Source: Gigaspora rosea (lineage: Eukaryota; Glomeromycota; Glomeromycetes; Diversisporales; Gigasporaceae). From it: a DNA stretch of 64,000 nt. Under the pieces are notes generated by a model. That model was given only the letters and a program-made list of their open reading frames with translations, did no database searches and was not told the origin of the DNA. Every line of letters starts with the position of its first letter. The stretch's first letter is position 1. The stretch is taken from positions 80,708-144,707 of the forward strand of contig QKWP01000417.1 of assembly GCA_003550325.1 (NCBI GenBank). The letters run 5' to 3'. The position numbers and the translations under genes were made by a program. Shown here in pieces: positions 44,985 to 56,570 of this stretch.

Positions 44985-45231
44985 TGGGGAGTGTCAGTAA
45001 AAACCAGGCAAATTGTTTTTAGTAGGTTTTTTTAAAACTTTAAATTAAAATATCCCAGCAACTATTAAACCAAACTTGATAAATTTTTTTTATTTTAATT
45101 CTATAACTAAATAGAATTAAAATAAAAAAATTTTTATCATGTTTGGTTTAATAGTTGTTGAGATATTTTAATTTAAAGTCTAAAAAAAATTTACTTATAA
45201 ACAATTTGCCTGGTTTCTACTGACACCCCCA
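44985..45231. mobile_element. 247-bp fully palindromic TA-flanked MITE
   Basis: Ends TGGGGAGTGTCAGTAAAAAC and, in complement, TGGGGGTGTCAGTAGAAACC; TA on both sides (44983-44984 and 45232-45233). The two halves pair almost to the centre (AAATTTTTTTTATTTTAATT with its complement), so the whole element is a foldback. Its AGTARAAACCAG subterminal motif is shared with 52871-53221. Confidence 0.9.
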
Positions 45232-45233
45232 TA

Positions 45234-45940
45234 TATTCAAATAGATTGCAAAGAAATTCTTGCTCTAATCTATATATTCAATTTTACTAATACTACAACC
45301 TTTTCTCGTTCTATACAACAAATCTATATCTCTATACAAAAAATACAACTTATACATCAAAGCAACCAATCATACTACCTATCAATATCAATTTACCAAC
45401 CTTTTATCACTTATTCAAAATCTTAATTCACAGGAACACAAAATATACAATCATCAAATATCAAATCTGGGATTGGCTGGATTTGTGAAAATACTACTTC
45501 TATTAAATTTAATGCAGCAACTACTTCATACTCTGATACAACACGAACTAAACTTGCAGCAATTATCTTTTTTCTTCTTGCAACTCCTAATAATAGCTAT
45601 TTAAATATTCACTTAGATAACAAAACTGCAATCAAAAGCCTAAAACAAATACACTTTTCTAAACCTATACAAAACAAAAATTGGGATATTATATCTATTA
45701 TTAATCAAATTAATCTATCAAAAACATTTTATTCACTTTACACAAAATCAAATCAATCTTAACTTATTCTACAATCAAGCAAACTTACTTGCAAAACACG
45801 GAACTAATAAACCCAATACTTACAATTACCTATAATTTTTTAAATTTACCAATTCATTTTAAATGGCATATTCATCTCATTCCTTTCAAAATATGAACTT
45901 TTATCAAAAATATATATACTGTTAACCTATAAAACATCAC
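45234..45940 (+). pseudogene. LINE-2 RNase H-like domain
   Basis: Blocks GIGWICENTTSIKF, TRTKLAAIIFFLLA and LNIHLDNKTAIKSLK match the RNase H order (first Asp region unclear, Glu position changed to Lys, second Asp present). It follows the RT in the same element and would remove the RNA strand after first-strand synthesis. The frame ends near 45940 in sequence of another origin. Confidence 0.7.
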
Positions 45941-46407
45941 AAAAGCGGGCATAATTTTTGAACCAGTAATCTAAATTCGATGAAACCACAACCATTCGAC
46001 TCAGCTCGCCGAGACGGTTCGAATGAGCTATAGTACGTTCCTGTACGACCTCTGGTTGCCAAGATAGGAGTTGTCAAACATTTACTTCTATACTTAATCA
46101 TAGACCAGCAATCTGATTGGCTAGAAGATTGCTGCGGGCAAAAACGTTAGATCTGACATATCTGAAAGATGTCATATTTATAGCTTATATTCTAAATATC
46201 TCATATATTATATTTATATCATTTATTACATATATTATATTTATACTAGTTATACTATATATTTTATTAATAGTAGTTGTAGTATATATTACTCATGTAA
46301 AAGATATTGACCGTTACATTTGTAAAATTTCAAAAAGTATAAAAGCGGCCGATGTGGACCCCAAGTTCAACATCGAGTCTTCATACTCTTTCAATAAATA
46401 AAACAAC
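45941..46407. other. unassigned insert in LINE-2, left part
   Basis: Contains one hairpin module (ACCATTCGACTCAGCTCGCC..GAGACGGTTCGAATG, about 45990-46030). An open frame at 46117-46401 encodes mainly Ile/Tyr/Val from a TATATT-rich stretch and is not convincing as a gene. Confidence 0.4.
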
Positions 46408-46418
46408 TATTAACTACA

Positions 46419-47531
46419 GCATGGGGGACTTTCTCAAATTTCGGAAAAGCTCGGGTTTATCATGTGGGAATCGGCCAATCAGCAGCAACCTCCCTAAGCA
46501 CATGACACACTGTTGATTAGACAATCGTTGAACGTGGTGAATATTCTCAAATTCTAAGAATTTTGAAGAAACTTTTCGTATCTGGGTACTAGCTAACACG
46601 ACAACACGTTATTTTAGTGTGCACATCACAATCACTAGCAAATCAATCAAGCCTACACACCTAAACCTCGTTTTTCTAGTTGTTAAACGATCTTTAATAA
46701 TAAAAATTTTTATTAAATAGGCTATTGAAATACTTATACATACTATTAAGTAATATACGCATAATAAAATAATATAAACTTATTTGCAGGCCAATCAACA
46801 TTTTAAATATAGTTTTGTAGTTTTGGCTTAGTAGTAAGCGACATATTTATTTGACTAAAAAAATCCATCTTTAATTTTAGAAGTTTTTAATACAATAATC
46901 GAATTCCTATTTCTACTTAACATCTTGGTTTAGCAAAAAGGCCTAAATATAAAATGATAATAATAGTCAGTGAATTGGACGAACTAAACAAAAAAAAACC
47001 CCGAAAAATCAGACATATTGAAGAAACAACAACAAAAGAAAAAATTGCAAATAACTGTTGTAACTTAAATAATTAAGCAAAGCGTTACCTGGACTAAAAA
47101 AAAAGAAACTTCGTGATAATAAGAATCATAGAATAAATATAATATAGTAATTTTCTTTCTTTCACGTTGGCTACGGTTTGTTCGACACGTCTTAAACTTC
47201 AACTACTTTCGAATTTAAAAAAGAATCTAGAAAAAAGAACATTCTGGCAAGTTAGAACATCACTGAACTTCTACTAAGTGTTGTTATTGTCTGTATATAA
47301 TATTTCTATTGATTACAGACCTCTTCATTACGGCATGATGCAACATGATGCAACTTGATTTCCTATAGAGACGTTCGCTACGAAGTTATTCAATTAGTAG
47401 AATAGTGCACCGATACTAGTTTTTTTCATAAGTTTGCTTATACGCGAAGTTCCAGTTTTACTAGTCTATGCAATATAAATACTTGTATAATGTAGATCCC
47501 AAAAATCATCAGAATTGAATGTCCCCCATGC
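46419..47531. mobile_element. 1.11-kb element with 11-bp TSD (MULE-like)
   Basis: Short ends GCATGGGGGAC and GTCCCCCATGC, flanked by a perfect 11-bp direct repeat TATTAACTACA (46408-46418 and 47532-47542). Duplications of 8-11 bp with weak or short TIRs fit Mutator-like elements best. The interior has no transposase frame. Confidence 0.8.
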
Positions 47532-47542
47532 TATTAACTACA

Positions 47543-47759
47543 CAAATCAAACCGTTATTAGTATCCTCATATACTTTTAATTGTAGCCTCTTTAATATTT
47601 GCAAATTGCCTTAAATCTTCTTTGTTAAGTTTTCTTAAAAACGCCATACTGACTTAGATATACCACAGAAAAAAAGTTTGAAGTTACACAAAGTGTTCAC
47701 TGTCTAAGATCACTCTAGTTACCTAATATCTTTGAAGAAGTGGATATAGGATAACAATA
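47543..47759. other. unassigned insert in LINE-2, right part
   Basis: Continuation of the unknown block after the MULE-like element; nothing recognised. Confidence 0.35.
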
Positions 47760-48480
47760 CTATACAAGAACTATACTCCTGATTTACTCTCAAAATATTT
47801 AAAAATATACCTAAAATTAATTGGACACTATGTTTTGATATTCTAAACACACTTGAACACAATTATTCTAAATATTCTTTTAGAATTAAATTCTTAACTA
47901 ACAATCTTCCAACTATGAAAAATCTTCATATTTGTTATCGCTACTTATATCCTATACCAAAATGTTGTCGTTGTTCAGATACTGAAGATACTTTACACTT
48001 ACTTCTCTGTTTAAACAATAACAATAATATTCAACAATTTGTTATTAGTATAATTACTGATACACTTACCTCTCTCAAAATTACTACTATACCTCTAGTA
48101 ATGATTCTCAATATTCTCTTTCACTTTACACTTAATACACATACTCTACAATATAGCCTTCTCTTATACTATTTATTAGAATTTATTCTTTAATGTTTTC
48201 GAAAATATTAAACTACTTACTACTAAACAAACTAAATCCTTTCTTATTTCCCTGTCTAATAATCTTTTAGATTGGTTTCAAAATATTATTTGGTCTTCAC
48301 AAAATAACTCTCAACACCAATAGGAACATGCTCGCAATATTATCTCAAAAATGAAAAGAAAAAATACTTCTTTCCAAATATATCTTATACAACAACTACA
48401 ACTATACCAGATATACCACATATTCTTTTATAGAAAAATGGTTTCTACAAGGCTTTTTTCTAACAAATTGTATATACTAA
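47760..48480 (+). pseudogene. LINE-2 C-terminal zinc-finger domain
   Basis: The reading INWTLCFDILNTLEHNYSKY leads to CCRCSDTEDTLHLLLC, the Cys/His pattern of the zf-RVT type found at the end of many LINE ORF2 proteins. It ends near RLFSNKLYILNARAYDK. The plus-strand order and the RNase H upstream make this the 3' end of LINE-2. Confidence 0.75.
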
Positions 48481-48698
48481 ATGCCAGGGCATATGACAAG
48501 GTTTCCTTTAACCTATTTTAGCTAGTAAATTAATTTGAAATAGTTAATTATAGCATTTATAGAAAATAGAAGGTATAATGTCATATTGGGTGCCTGTTCT
48601 GCAGTAACACAAATGTAGTTCTGAAATCTTTAAATGTAAATTTTATTAATTTTACTTAAATAAAGTTTCAACTCTGACATTTTAATATAAAAAAAAAT
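48481..48698. other. LINE-2 3' region or spacer
   Basis: No gene. It ends with an A-run (48690-48697) that could be the LINE tail. Confidence 0.35.
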
Positions 48699-50037
48699 TA
48701 TCATATAAGGTAAAAGGAGTAATTTGGCAAAGAGGGTGGTAATTTGGCAAATTTTGATATCTTATGATTTAGTGATTAAAATTAAATAGTTTTTATACCA
48801 TTTAATTTGTTCCAATGAGACAGTTTATCATAGTTCACTCTTTCCAACGATCATTCGAACCAAATTACCAACGGAAAAAAAACAAGAAGTTTTTTGTTGG
48901 AGAGTTGCCTATACTTAATGTATAGTAGGATAACACAAGAAAACAGTTTTTATAAAGGTCAACTAACTTTCCGGGGACTCCTTTATATATTCAACATGCA
49001 AGCCAAAAGCGTGCTTTTATAAGATAACTGGCAGAAGGTGGAGTCCTTGTATGAGAAATTTTGGTGAAAATTAAAGTTTTCTTCTGTCGACGAAGTTTCC
49101 TGTAGCAAAACAATGGGGAACAACGTAAAATTGAGTTTTTCCAACTGCACCCTCTCGTTTAAATTTCTTTTGAGTATCATCATACTTCTCTTTGGATTTT
49201 TTCGAAATTTTCGCCAAAAAGTGGGAATCCTAGCTTATCCCCTCCAAAAGATCAGCAGTGTTTACTCCTTTTAAATTAGGATGATCCGAATCGAGACTGG
49301 CGCTATCACGTGTGAATTTGGTCGCTACATATAAATAAGCAATAAATGACGTGGTTGGATCTGGAGGGCACATAAAAAATTTCTTATCTTTTTTTTTTTT
49401 AGTTTTGTTTTTTCTTTTTTATATATCTGTACATATAATACACCGATAGACATTAGTCTTGTGATATTATATAATTTTTATCGTTTATGCTAGACGTGTT
49501 AGCATCTACGGTTTCTATTCTTTCTTTGCTTTTTCTTTGGTTTTTCTTTTTTCTATTTCTTTCTTTTGGTTGTATTTTTGGTTGGTTATTTGGTTAGTCG
49601 TTTAGGTATTGTCACCCTTTTAATCTTTTCCCCTTTTTTATTCTTCTTTATAAGAAGCTCAGAAAAGAAGTTTTTAAGTAGAATGGATTCTGTGGTTGGT
49701 TTTCTGAAGCCAGGTGGTGCTATATTTCTTGCTGATGGGGAAGACGTCACTTGAGTATGAGCAAACCATTTCAGTGCAGTAGCCAAAGTTGGGCACCAAT
49801 TCGGGCAGCCAGCTTAGTTCGGTCTCTAAAATTAGTATATTAAATTATGTAGCTTTTTATGTAATTTGCTAATAAAGATCAGATGGCTATAAAGCTTAAA
49901 AAAAAAAAAATATTGTCCCAATGAGATGAACCAAATAGTATTAAGCCCACCTGCTTCTGACCACTGAGTTACAAGATATTTTAATTATTTGTTATATTTA
50001 TACTTCACCAAATTTCCCTTAAAGATAGTGTTTTGAC

Positions 50038-50150
50038 CCAGGTCAAGTTGTAACAGCCCGGGTGAGAACGGGTGGGTCAACCCATGGGTGACCCGTGGGT
50101 TGACCCACAGGTGACCCGTGAGTCAACTCATAGGTCACCCACAGGCAGAG
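50038..50150. repeat. GC-rich GACCC/GGGTC palindromic repeats (left)
   Basis: Runs of GACCCAGGTCAAG, GGGTGGGTCAACCCATGGGT and similar words; strongly richer in G+C than its surroundings. Confidence 0.75.
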
Positions 50151-51100
50151 ACCCAATACAAATTAATGCAAATTTATATCGATTATGCAAATTAAACCAA
50201 ATTTCTAAGAGAACTCACGTGATATCCTATAATGCCGCAATTCCATAATGCCGCAATGCTATGTTACAATAACATTGTAACAATGCGATACTGTAACTAC
50301 GGTATAATACTATAATGTTATAATTAAGTAATTAAGTTACTCCATACAGGAAACTGATGAATATGTTATTATTTGCAATACAATTACGCAGTATATTTCA
50401 TTTACATTAATTAATTGGTAATATAAAAGTTATTTAAAGTGTATTCTGCAGCAGAATACAATAGTTATAATAAATTTTAACACGTAAGTATGTATGCATA
50501 TATAAACCATAAATGCTGTTAACAATTATGTCATTTCTGATCAATTACTTTACAAAAATCTGCCATTTTTGAAATATGCAATTATTCGCCAATAATAAGC
50601 AATATATAGTGCATTATTAGTACTAAGTTAGCAATTTTAATAATTTATTACAAGATTATTTCATTATCAGCACTTTTAAATACCTAATAAATTAGTTAAA
50701 TAATGGTAATTTTTAAGCCTTTATCATTACTAAAATATTGATAATATATTGCTAATATTAGCATTTTATTAACATAATAATTGACAAATATATTTATAAA
50801 ATTAAATTATAGTAATAAAATGCTAATAAAGTGCTTATATTTGCAAAAATTTGTATTTTAATAGTACATTATCAGTACCGTTAAATTGCTTATTTTTAGC
50901 AAGTTCAATTTTGACAGATTTTGGTAAAGTAGCTTGCTAAAGACGCTTTCAAACAATGACTTATAGACTGGTCTAATTGCCAAAAAAATAAATTACAACA
51001 TTTAAGTCAAAATAAAATCTAGACCTACCCCTTTATTCATAGTCATTACATGCACAAAATCAATGAGTCAAATTCGAAAAATATTTAATAGTATTTTATT
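50151..51100. other. AT-rich interior, no gene
   Basis: Contains ATAATGCCGCAAT words near 50230-50260 that match, inverted, the array at 51157-51285. Otherwise no feature is supported. Confidence 0.4.
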
Positions 51101-51156
51101 TAAAGGAAACCATAATGCAGTACAGAATTTTAATAAACGGTATTATAGCAGATAGT

Positions 51157-51285
51157 ATTTCTGCATTACGGCATTATGGCATTATAGCATTATGGCTTTA
51201 TAGCATTACGGCATTATGGCTTTATGGCATTACGGCATTACGGCTTTACGGCACACAGCAATTACGGCAAAAAATACGGCAATGC
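51157..51285. repeat. GGCATTA minisatellite
   Basis: About 14 units of GGCATTAYGGCATTA / GGCTTTA type in tandem, partly palindromic with CGTAA/TTACG. Confidence 0.85.
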
Positions 51286-51339
51286 CGTAACCGTATTAAT
51301 TTGTAAAATTAATTCTACCACCAACTATAGATTATACCT

Positions 51340-51790
51340 ACCTGGGTCAAATCACTAGTCATATTAACCACCAGAGATTTTTTTAATTGACCCAGGTGAC
51401 CCAATGGGTCACATGTCAGGTCATCTGTCAGGTGACCCAGGTGGTGCCTTTTTTTGGACTGATCTATTTCCACACGGGTGGCATATAGTCTACTCGTTGA
51501 GTGACCCGGATGAAGATTTTTAGACAGGTCAATTCAACAGACCCAGGTGACCCGACGGGTCACCTGTTGGGTTACCTGTCGGGTGACCTGGTAGTGCCTT
51601 TTTTGGACTGACCCGTTTCCACCCGAGTGGCACATGGTCCACCCGTCGGGTGACCCGGGTGAAGATTTTTTAGACAGGTCAATTCAACTGTTAGATGACT
51701 CGGGTGGTGCCTTTTTTTGGACTGACCCGTTTCCACCGGGTGGCACATGGTCCACCTGTCGGGTGACCCAGTGAAGATTTTTTAGATGGG
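51340..51790. repeat. GC-rich tandem repeat (3 units, about 113-150 bp)
   Basis: Each unit reads GGTGGTGCCTTTTTTTGGAC..GACCCGTTTCCACCCG..GGCACATGGTCCACC..GGGTGACCCGGGTGAAGAT, starting near 51440, 51590 and 51703. Confidence 0.9.
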
Positions 51791-52870
51791 TCAATTTATT
51801 ACTTAAGGATCACTTTTGTGCAACATATAATTGATGATATTTTGTAATCTAGTAATCAGAATTGGACAAACTTTATATTATTTAATTTATCTCAATAAGA
51901 TAAATCGAATGATATAAAAATTATTCAATTCTGACCACTAGATTACACAAAAAATCATCAATTCGCCAAATTATCCCTATTCTCAAAATTTAAGCTTTTT
52001 GATAAAATGTATCCTTTAAACCGTCAGCAGTTAGCAGATATATTTGGCCACTAAAATGTTAAAATAGTTGGTTCTGATCTATTTTTAATAAAATTTAAAA
52101 TATTTTAAAAAAATTTTACATATTAATATTTAAAAATAAGGATTATAAAATAGTAATATTTATTTTTAAATTATAAGAAAAAAAAATAAAGTTGTCTATA
52201 TAGTAAAACTTTTAAAAATCAAAATTTTTTAAAAAAAATACAAAATTTATCTTTATTCATTGACAAACTTTTTAAAATTCTAAGCATAAGTCCCATATAA
52301 TTTTGATACAAACTGTAGAATTTGGTTTAAAAAATAACTTTAATTATTGAAATTTTTATAATTTTATAAATAAAATTTTAACTTTTTACAATAGCAAAAA
52401 TTTTTTTTATAGATGGGAACATATAAAAATTTAAAAATTAATAAAAATAATTTGAAAATTTTATAATAAAATTTTAGAATTGGCAATATTTTAAAGTAAA
52501 TATCTTTAGTACTATTAAAGTTTAAGTAAAAATTTTACTTAATAATAATTAAAAATATCTCAAAGTTTTATTTTAGCTTAGAAATAGGGGATATATACTT
52601 AATAAAATTTCAAGTTATTGTAAAAAATATGAAAAAAATACATTCTAGCGGCCATATTTGGCCGCTGAACAGTTTAAGAGATAATTAATTTAATATCACT
52701 TTAAAACAAGATGTTATATTATTAATTTTTTACATAAAATAATTCTAAATCATATATAAAGTTTAATGCAAAAAATAATTTTTTTTTAATATTAAAATAA
52801 AAAAGTTTTTATATTAGTTATGTTAACTTCACCAAATTACTCCTTTTTACTTTATATGGTATATAATATA

Positions 52871-53221
52871 TGGGCTCTCAAAAGTAGAAACCAGCAATTT
52901 GACAGATCATGGGTTTTGAGAAATCAGCAAAAACTATTTTGTTATACAAAATTAAAACAATCTAAAAATAGTATAATCATGATTAACAAACCTGTTTAAA
53001 TAGGATTATTAGATCTGTAGACCTGTAGATTGCTTTTAAAATCACAGTAAATCTATTTTTAGATTATAGCATCAAAAGCTTTTAACTGTTGTATTACAAA
53101 AATTTATTAAATGATCAGACTTTCATTATTAAGTAAAAAAGTTTGGGCTTTAAATTTTACACCTGATCAATTAATTTTCAAAAAATTGTCAAATTGTCTG
53201 GTTTTTACTTTTGAGAGCCCA
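52871..53221. mobile_element. 351-bp TA-flanked MITE
   Basis: Ends TGGGCTCTCAAAAGTAGAAA and, in complement, TGGGCTCTCAAAAGTAAAAA; TA at 52869-52870 and 53222-53223. Shares AGTARAAACCAG with the MITE at 44985. Confidence 0.9.
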
Positions 53222-53231
53222 TATATATAAT

Positions 53232-53351
53232 ATATATATTATTTAATATTAAGTACCTTTTTTCTACTAGTCTGTTTTGGATGATTTTACTACCAAAATG
53301 TTCATCTCAATGAGACGATTCTAACAAGCCCAAATCATTAAAATCTTAATC
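53232..53351. repeat. inverted repeat flanking LINE-3 (left copy)
   Basis: Carries CTGTTTTGGATGATTTTACT ACCAAAATG..CTCAATGAGACGATT and AACAAGCCCAAATCATTAAA. It is complementary to 57155-57290. Confidence 0.85.
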
Positions 53352-54088
53352 ACATTATGATAAATAATAATGCAAAATCATTTGACTCAGTATCACATAA
53401 AATACTAGAGTTTGCCTTATTAAGAATTAAGGACCCAAAAAGAACAATTCATTTGATTATAAATCTGTTTGAAAACAGAAAGTTTAATTATAACAGGTGT
53501 GGGCCTTTTTGAAGCAATTACAGTTAAGAACGAGATAAATCAAGAGAAGTTAATCTTCCCTTTGGCTTGGCACATTTTCTATGATCTTCTCTTGGTGAGT
53601 GTTCAGAATGAAAAGAACTTTGGTTATACAGTAAAGGTTCAGGGGCTGACAGATTTGTCCAAAAATACATGCTACAAATTTACACATAGACAAGCAGTTT
53701 TCGTTTTTGCGGATGATATTCTTGGATTGCTAAAAGTAAAGAAGAGATAGCCCAGATTTTACAAATTGCAGAAGAGTTTTATCAAATTAATAACATCGAG
53801 ATTAATGGAAGTAAATCCAAACTGCTAGTATGGAACTCCAATTTAAGTAAAGAGGATAAGTACATTCTAGTTAATAAGGAGATGGTTATAGCAGAAGATA
53901 ATCAATTTCTGATTAGAATACTAGAAGTATAGTTGGAAAATAATCTAAAGAAGAATCCAGTTACATAGAGCAAAAGGAATAGTGCATTAAACCACTTTGG
54001 CTCTTCAGAAAAAAGTATATTATGCTTAGCCAATGTGCTTACGTCAATAATATGTATCTTTTACCAAAACTAACATATATGCTCTAGG

Positions 54089-54265
54089 AGAACCCCGAAA
54101 TATACATAGATAGGTCAGGTATGAGTTTGCTTATTTTTGAGGTTTTTTATGCAGATCTTTTCTATTTATAGTATTTTTTGCTTATTTTTAAAGTTTTATG
54201 CAGATCTTTCCTTTTTTAGTAACTCTATAATTAACCTGATCTATCTATATATATTTCGGGGTCCT
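54089..54265. mobile_element. 177-bp MITE, AGRACCCCGA ends, 8-bp TSD
   Basis: Ends AGAACCCCGAAATATACATA and, in complement, AGGACCCCGAAATATATATA. Flanks GCTCTAGG (54081-54088) and GCTTCAGG (54266-54273), two mismatches. The interior carries the same two-copy GCTTATTTTTGA..GCAGATCTTT unit as the MITE at 30736. Confidence 0.85.
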
Positions 54266-54432
54266 GCTTCAGGTTTCTAGATTGTCACCAGAGAACCTAA
54301 AAAAAATCTAACAATTTTTTGAAGCTTATTAAACACAAAATTGGGGTTAAGAAAACTATAGACAATTTTGTTATTACACATAAAGATCTCAGAAATTGTT
54401 AATGCCTGGACTATGAACTAGTAGCTAGGCAA

Positions 54433-54876
54433 TAGGGTTCCTCAAATTCAAATCAAATCAAATATTGGATCAATTTGAATTTGATCAAATCAAATTGACC
54501 CTGATTTGAATTTGATTTAATTCAAATATTTGAATTTGAATTTGATTTGAATTTGAATTTTTAATAGTAATTTTCAAATCAAATCAAATACCGGTATTTG
54601 TCAAATCAAATCAAATTTGGCCATATTTGAATTTGATCAAATCAAATTGACCCTGATTTGAATTTGATTTAATTCAAATATTTGAATTTGAATTTGATTT
54701 GAATTTGAATTTTTAATAGTAATTTTCAAATCAAATCAAATACCGGTATTTGTCAAATCAAATCAAATTTGGCCATATTTGAATTTGATCAAATCAAATA
54801 TTTTCAAATTTGAATTTGAATTTGATCAAATATTTGATTCAAATATTTGAAGATCAAATCAAATTGCAGAACCCTA
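54433..54876. mobile_element. hAT-type MITE built of CAAAT/ATTTG words (copy B)
   Basis: Ends TAGGGTTCCTCAAATTCAAA and, in complement, TAGGGTTCTGCAATTTGATT. Flanks CTAGGCAA (54425-54432) and TTAGGCAA (54877-54884), 7 of 8 identical. The interior is a tandem duplication of about 154 bp that includes CCGGTATTTG. Located inside LINE-3. Confidence 0.88.
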
Positions 54877-55550
54877 TTAGGCAAATTGTAGCATTATATA
54901 AGCAGTTAAACCTAGAAAATCCTCAGACTGGTCTTGCAAGAATTAGAATCAAGCAGGAGTACCTTAATGCTAGGTTAACAAAGGAGATAGAAGGTTCAAA
55001 CATTATGCCAGACATGCATAGATCTTGAAAAAGCAACTTGTTATGTTTGGTTTTACTTAAAGCAAGGGAGCTAGAAATGGACTTTTATTTTAATAGTAAA
55101 GATTGGAATCTAGCAGGTTCATGCCCTACAATTAGAGAGTTCTAAAAAAGACAGGTGCATCAAGTTTAACTAAAGAGCTCAAGAAATACAATGTCTTTCA
55201 TCTTGATCAACTTTTCACTAAGGATAAAAGGAGCCTAATATCATAGCAGCAACTGATATTGACTCATGGTTTTAGTGGAAGAGGAAGGAAAGTGAAATGG
55301 TTCTTTGAAGTAGAAAAAGAATTTCTTCAACGTTGCTGGGCAAGATTATTAAAGCATGATTTCATAGTCAACTCATAGGAAAGCCCAAGGCTCATCATAA
55401 ATTAGAACTCAATTTCTACTCATGATAGGTGCAGAGAGTGGATATACAATCATTTCTCCCTATAGTCACCAAGTTGGTCGCACCCTAATATAGTGTTTAT
55501 AGAAAAGTGTGACTATAAATCTAAACCTCCATATAATCACAGTTATATTA

Positions 55551-56570
55551 ATGGATTGGATTTACCCTTTTGTACGAAATATAGTACATTTTAAAAAATG
55601 TATTAAAAATTTAAAAAAATTAATAGCTTAATTTTTTTTATATACAAAAATCTAATAAGTATTCAAAAATAGTTTAGCAGTATTGTTTTTTAAATTAATA
55701 ATAAAATTTTTATAAAAAAATTTTTTTTATATATTGTATTTTTTGTGATTTCTAATGTACTAGATTTCGTACATTTGTAAAGTCAGTTATAATTATAATT
55801 TATTAATATATTTGGCAAATTAAAAGTTATAATAAATAAAAAATTGTATAGGCTTGTTATAAAAAAAAATATTATTATTAGTTATATTATAAAAATTATT
55901 ACTTATATTATAAGCTTTTTTTGAAAATTTTACAAATTATTACTTTACATAGTAAGCCATATGAGTTTAGCTAGAGTTTAAAAAATTTTTTGCTAATTAA
56001 ATTTTCTAAATTCTTAATCAAAATTATAAATATTTATTATCTAATTTCAATTACAAAATTTTTTTTAATCCTAAATTAGTATATCTCAAGTTATATTACT
56101 TTAAATTTTAAAAAAATTACATCTAATTTTTATATATAAATTGGATATTTTAGTTATATAGTATTTACTAGCAAAAATTTCAAATTTAGATTACTTCTTA
56201 TATATTAATCTAATCTTAAATAAAATTTTAAAATTATAACTAACAAACTTATGTTTATAATTTTATTAATAGTTTAAATAAATTTATTTAGTAAAAAAAT
56301 TTTTTATAATCAAAAATATTTTGTAAAATTACTAGTAAATGTGCTAAAAACTAGGTTAATCTAGCAAATGCGAATTTTAAAAAAAATGTACAAAATTTAA
56401 AAAGCTATGTAAAGCTATGAGTTTTTTAAAACAAGTAGCCCATAAGTTAAAATATTATTAAAAAATATTTAATTAAGTAGTTAATTTTAAAAATTAATAG
56501 ATAATTAAGTTTAATTATGTACTAAATCTAGTACAATGTACTAGATCTAGTACAGGTAAATCCTATCCAT
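55551..56570. mobile_element. 1.02-kb TA-flanked TIR element
   Basis: Ends ATGGATTGGATTTACC and, in complement, ATGGATAGGATTTACC; TA at 55549-55550 and 56571-56572. TGTACGAAATATAGTACA and TGTACTAGATCTAGTACA, inverted words, lie just inside each end. The interior is extremely AT-rich without frames. Confidence 0.8.

Larger units (their letters stand above)
42156..45154. repeat. 1,499-bp direct duplication around a single N, probable misassembly
   Basis: 42156-43654 and 43656-45154 are nearly identical at an offset of 1500 and meet at one N (43655). The only differences I see are two transitions about 32-42 bases from the start of the unit (near 42189-42198 against 43689-43698), close to the junction. 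Copy 1 stops in the middle of a MITE that is complete in copy 2. Confidence 0.85.
48701..52859. mobile_element. 4.16-kb TIR composite with TA flanks
   Basis: Ends TCATATAAGGTAAAAGGAGT and, in complement, CCATATAAAGTAAAAAGGAG (about 30 bp with one indel), each followed inward by AATTTGG. TA lies on both sides (48699-48700 and 52860-52861). No transposase frame is visible. It includes several unrelated repeat blocks (GC-rich tandem repeats, GGCATTA array, hairpin modules), so it may be a composite or the ends may be two related MITEs. Confidence 0.6.
53352..55470 (+). pseudogene. LINE-3: 5'-truncated RT fragment
   Basis: The reading starts inside the palm (FDSVSHKILEFALLRI, LIINLFENRKF), then EKLIFPLAWHIFYDLLL and QAVFVFADDILGLL, in which the FADD box is intact. 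The C-terminal part continues through two insertions: an AGGACCC MITE (54089-54265) and a hAT-MITE (54433-54876). After the second the reading resumes QIVALYKQLNLENPQTGLAR. It then fades with many stops to about 55470. It resembles LINE-1 more than LINE-2. Nothing upstream of the palm is present. Confidence 0.8.

Noticed and set aside
46117..46401. Hydrophobic 94-residue protein
   Set aside because: Most of it is translated ATATT-rich low-complexity sequence and it lies in an unassigned insert within a LINE.
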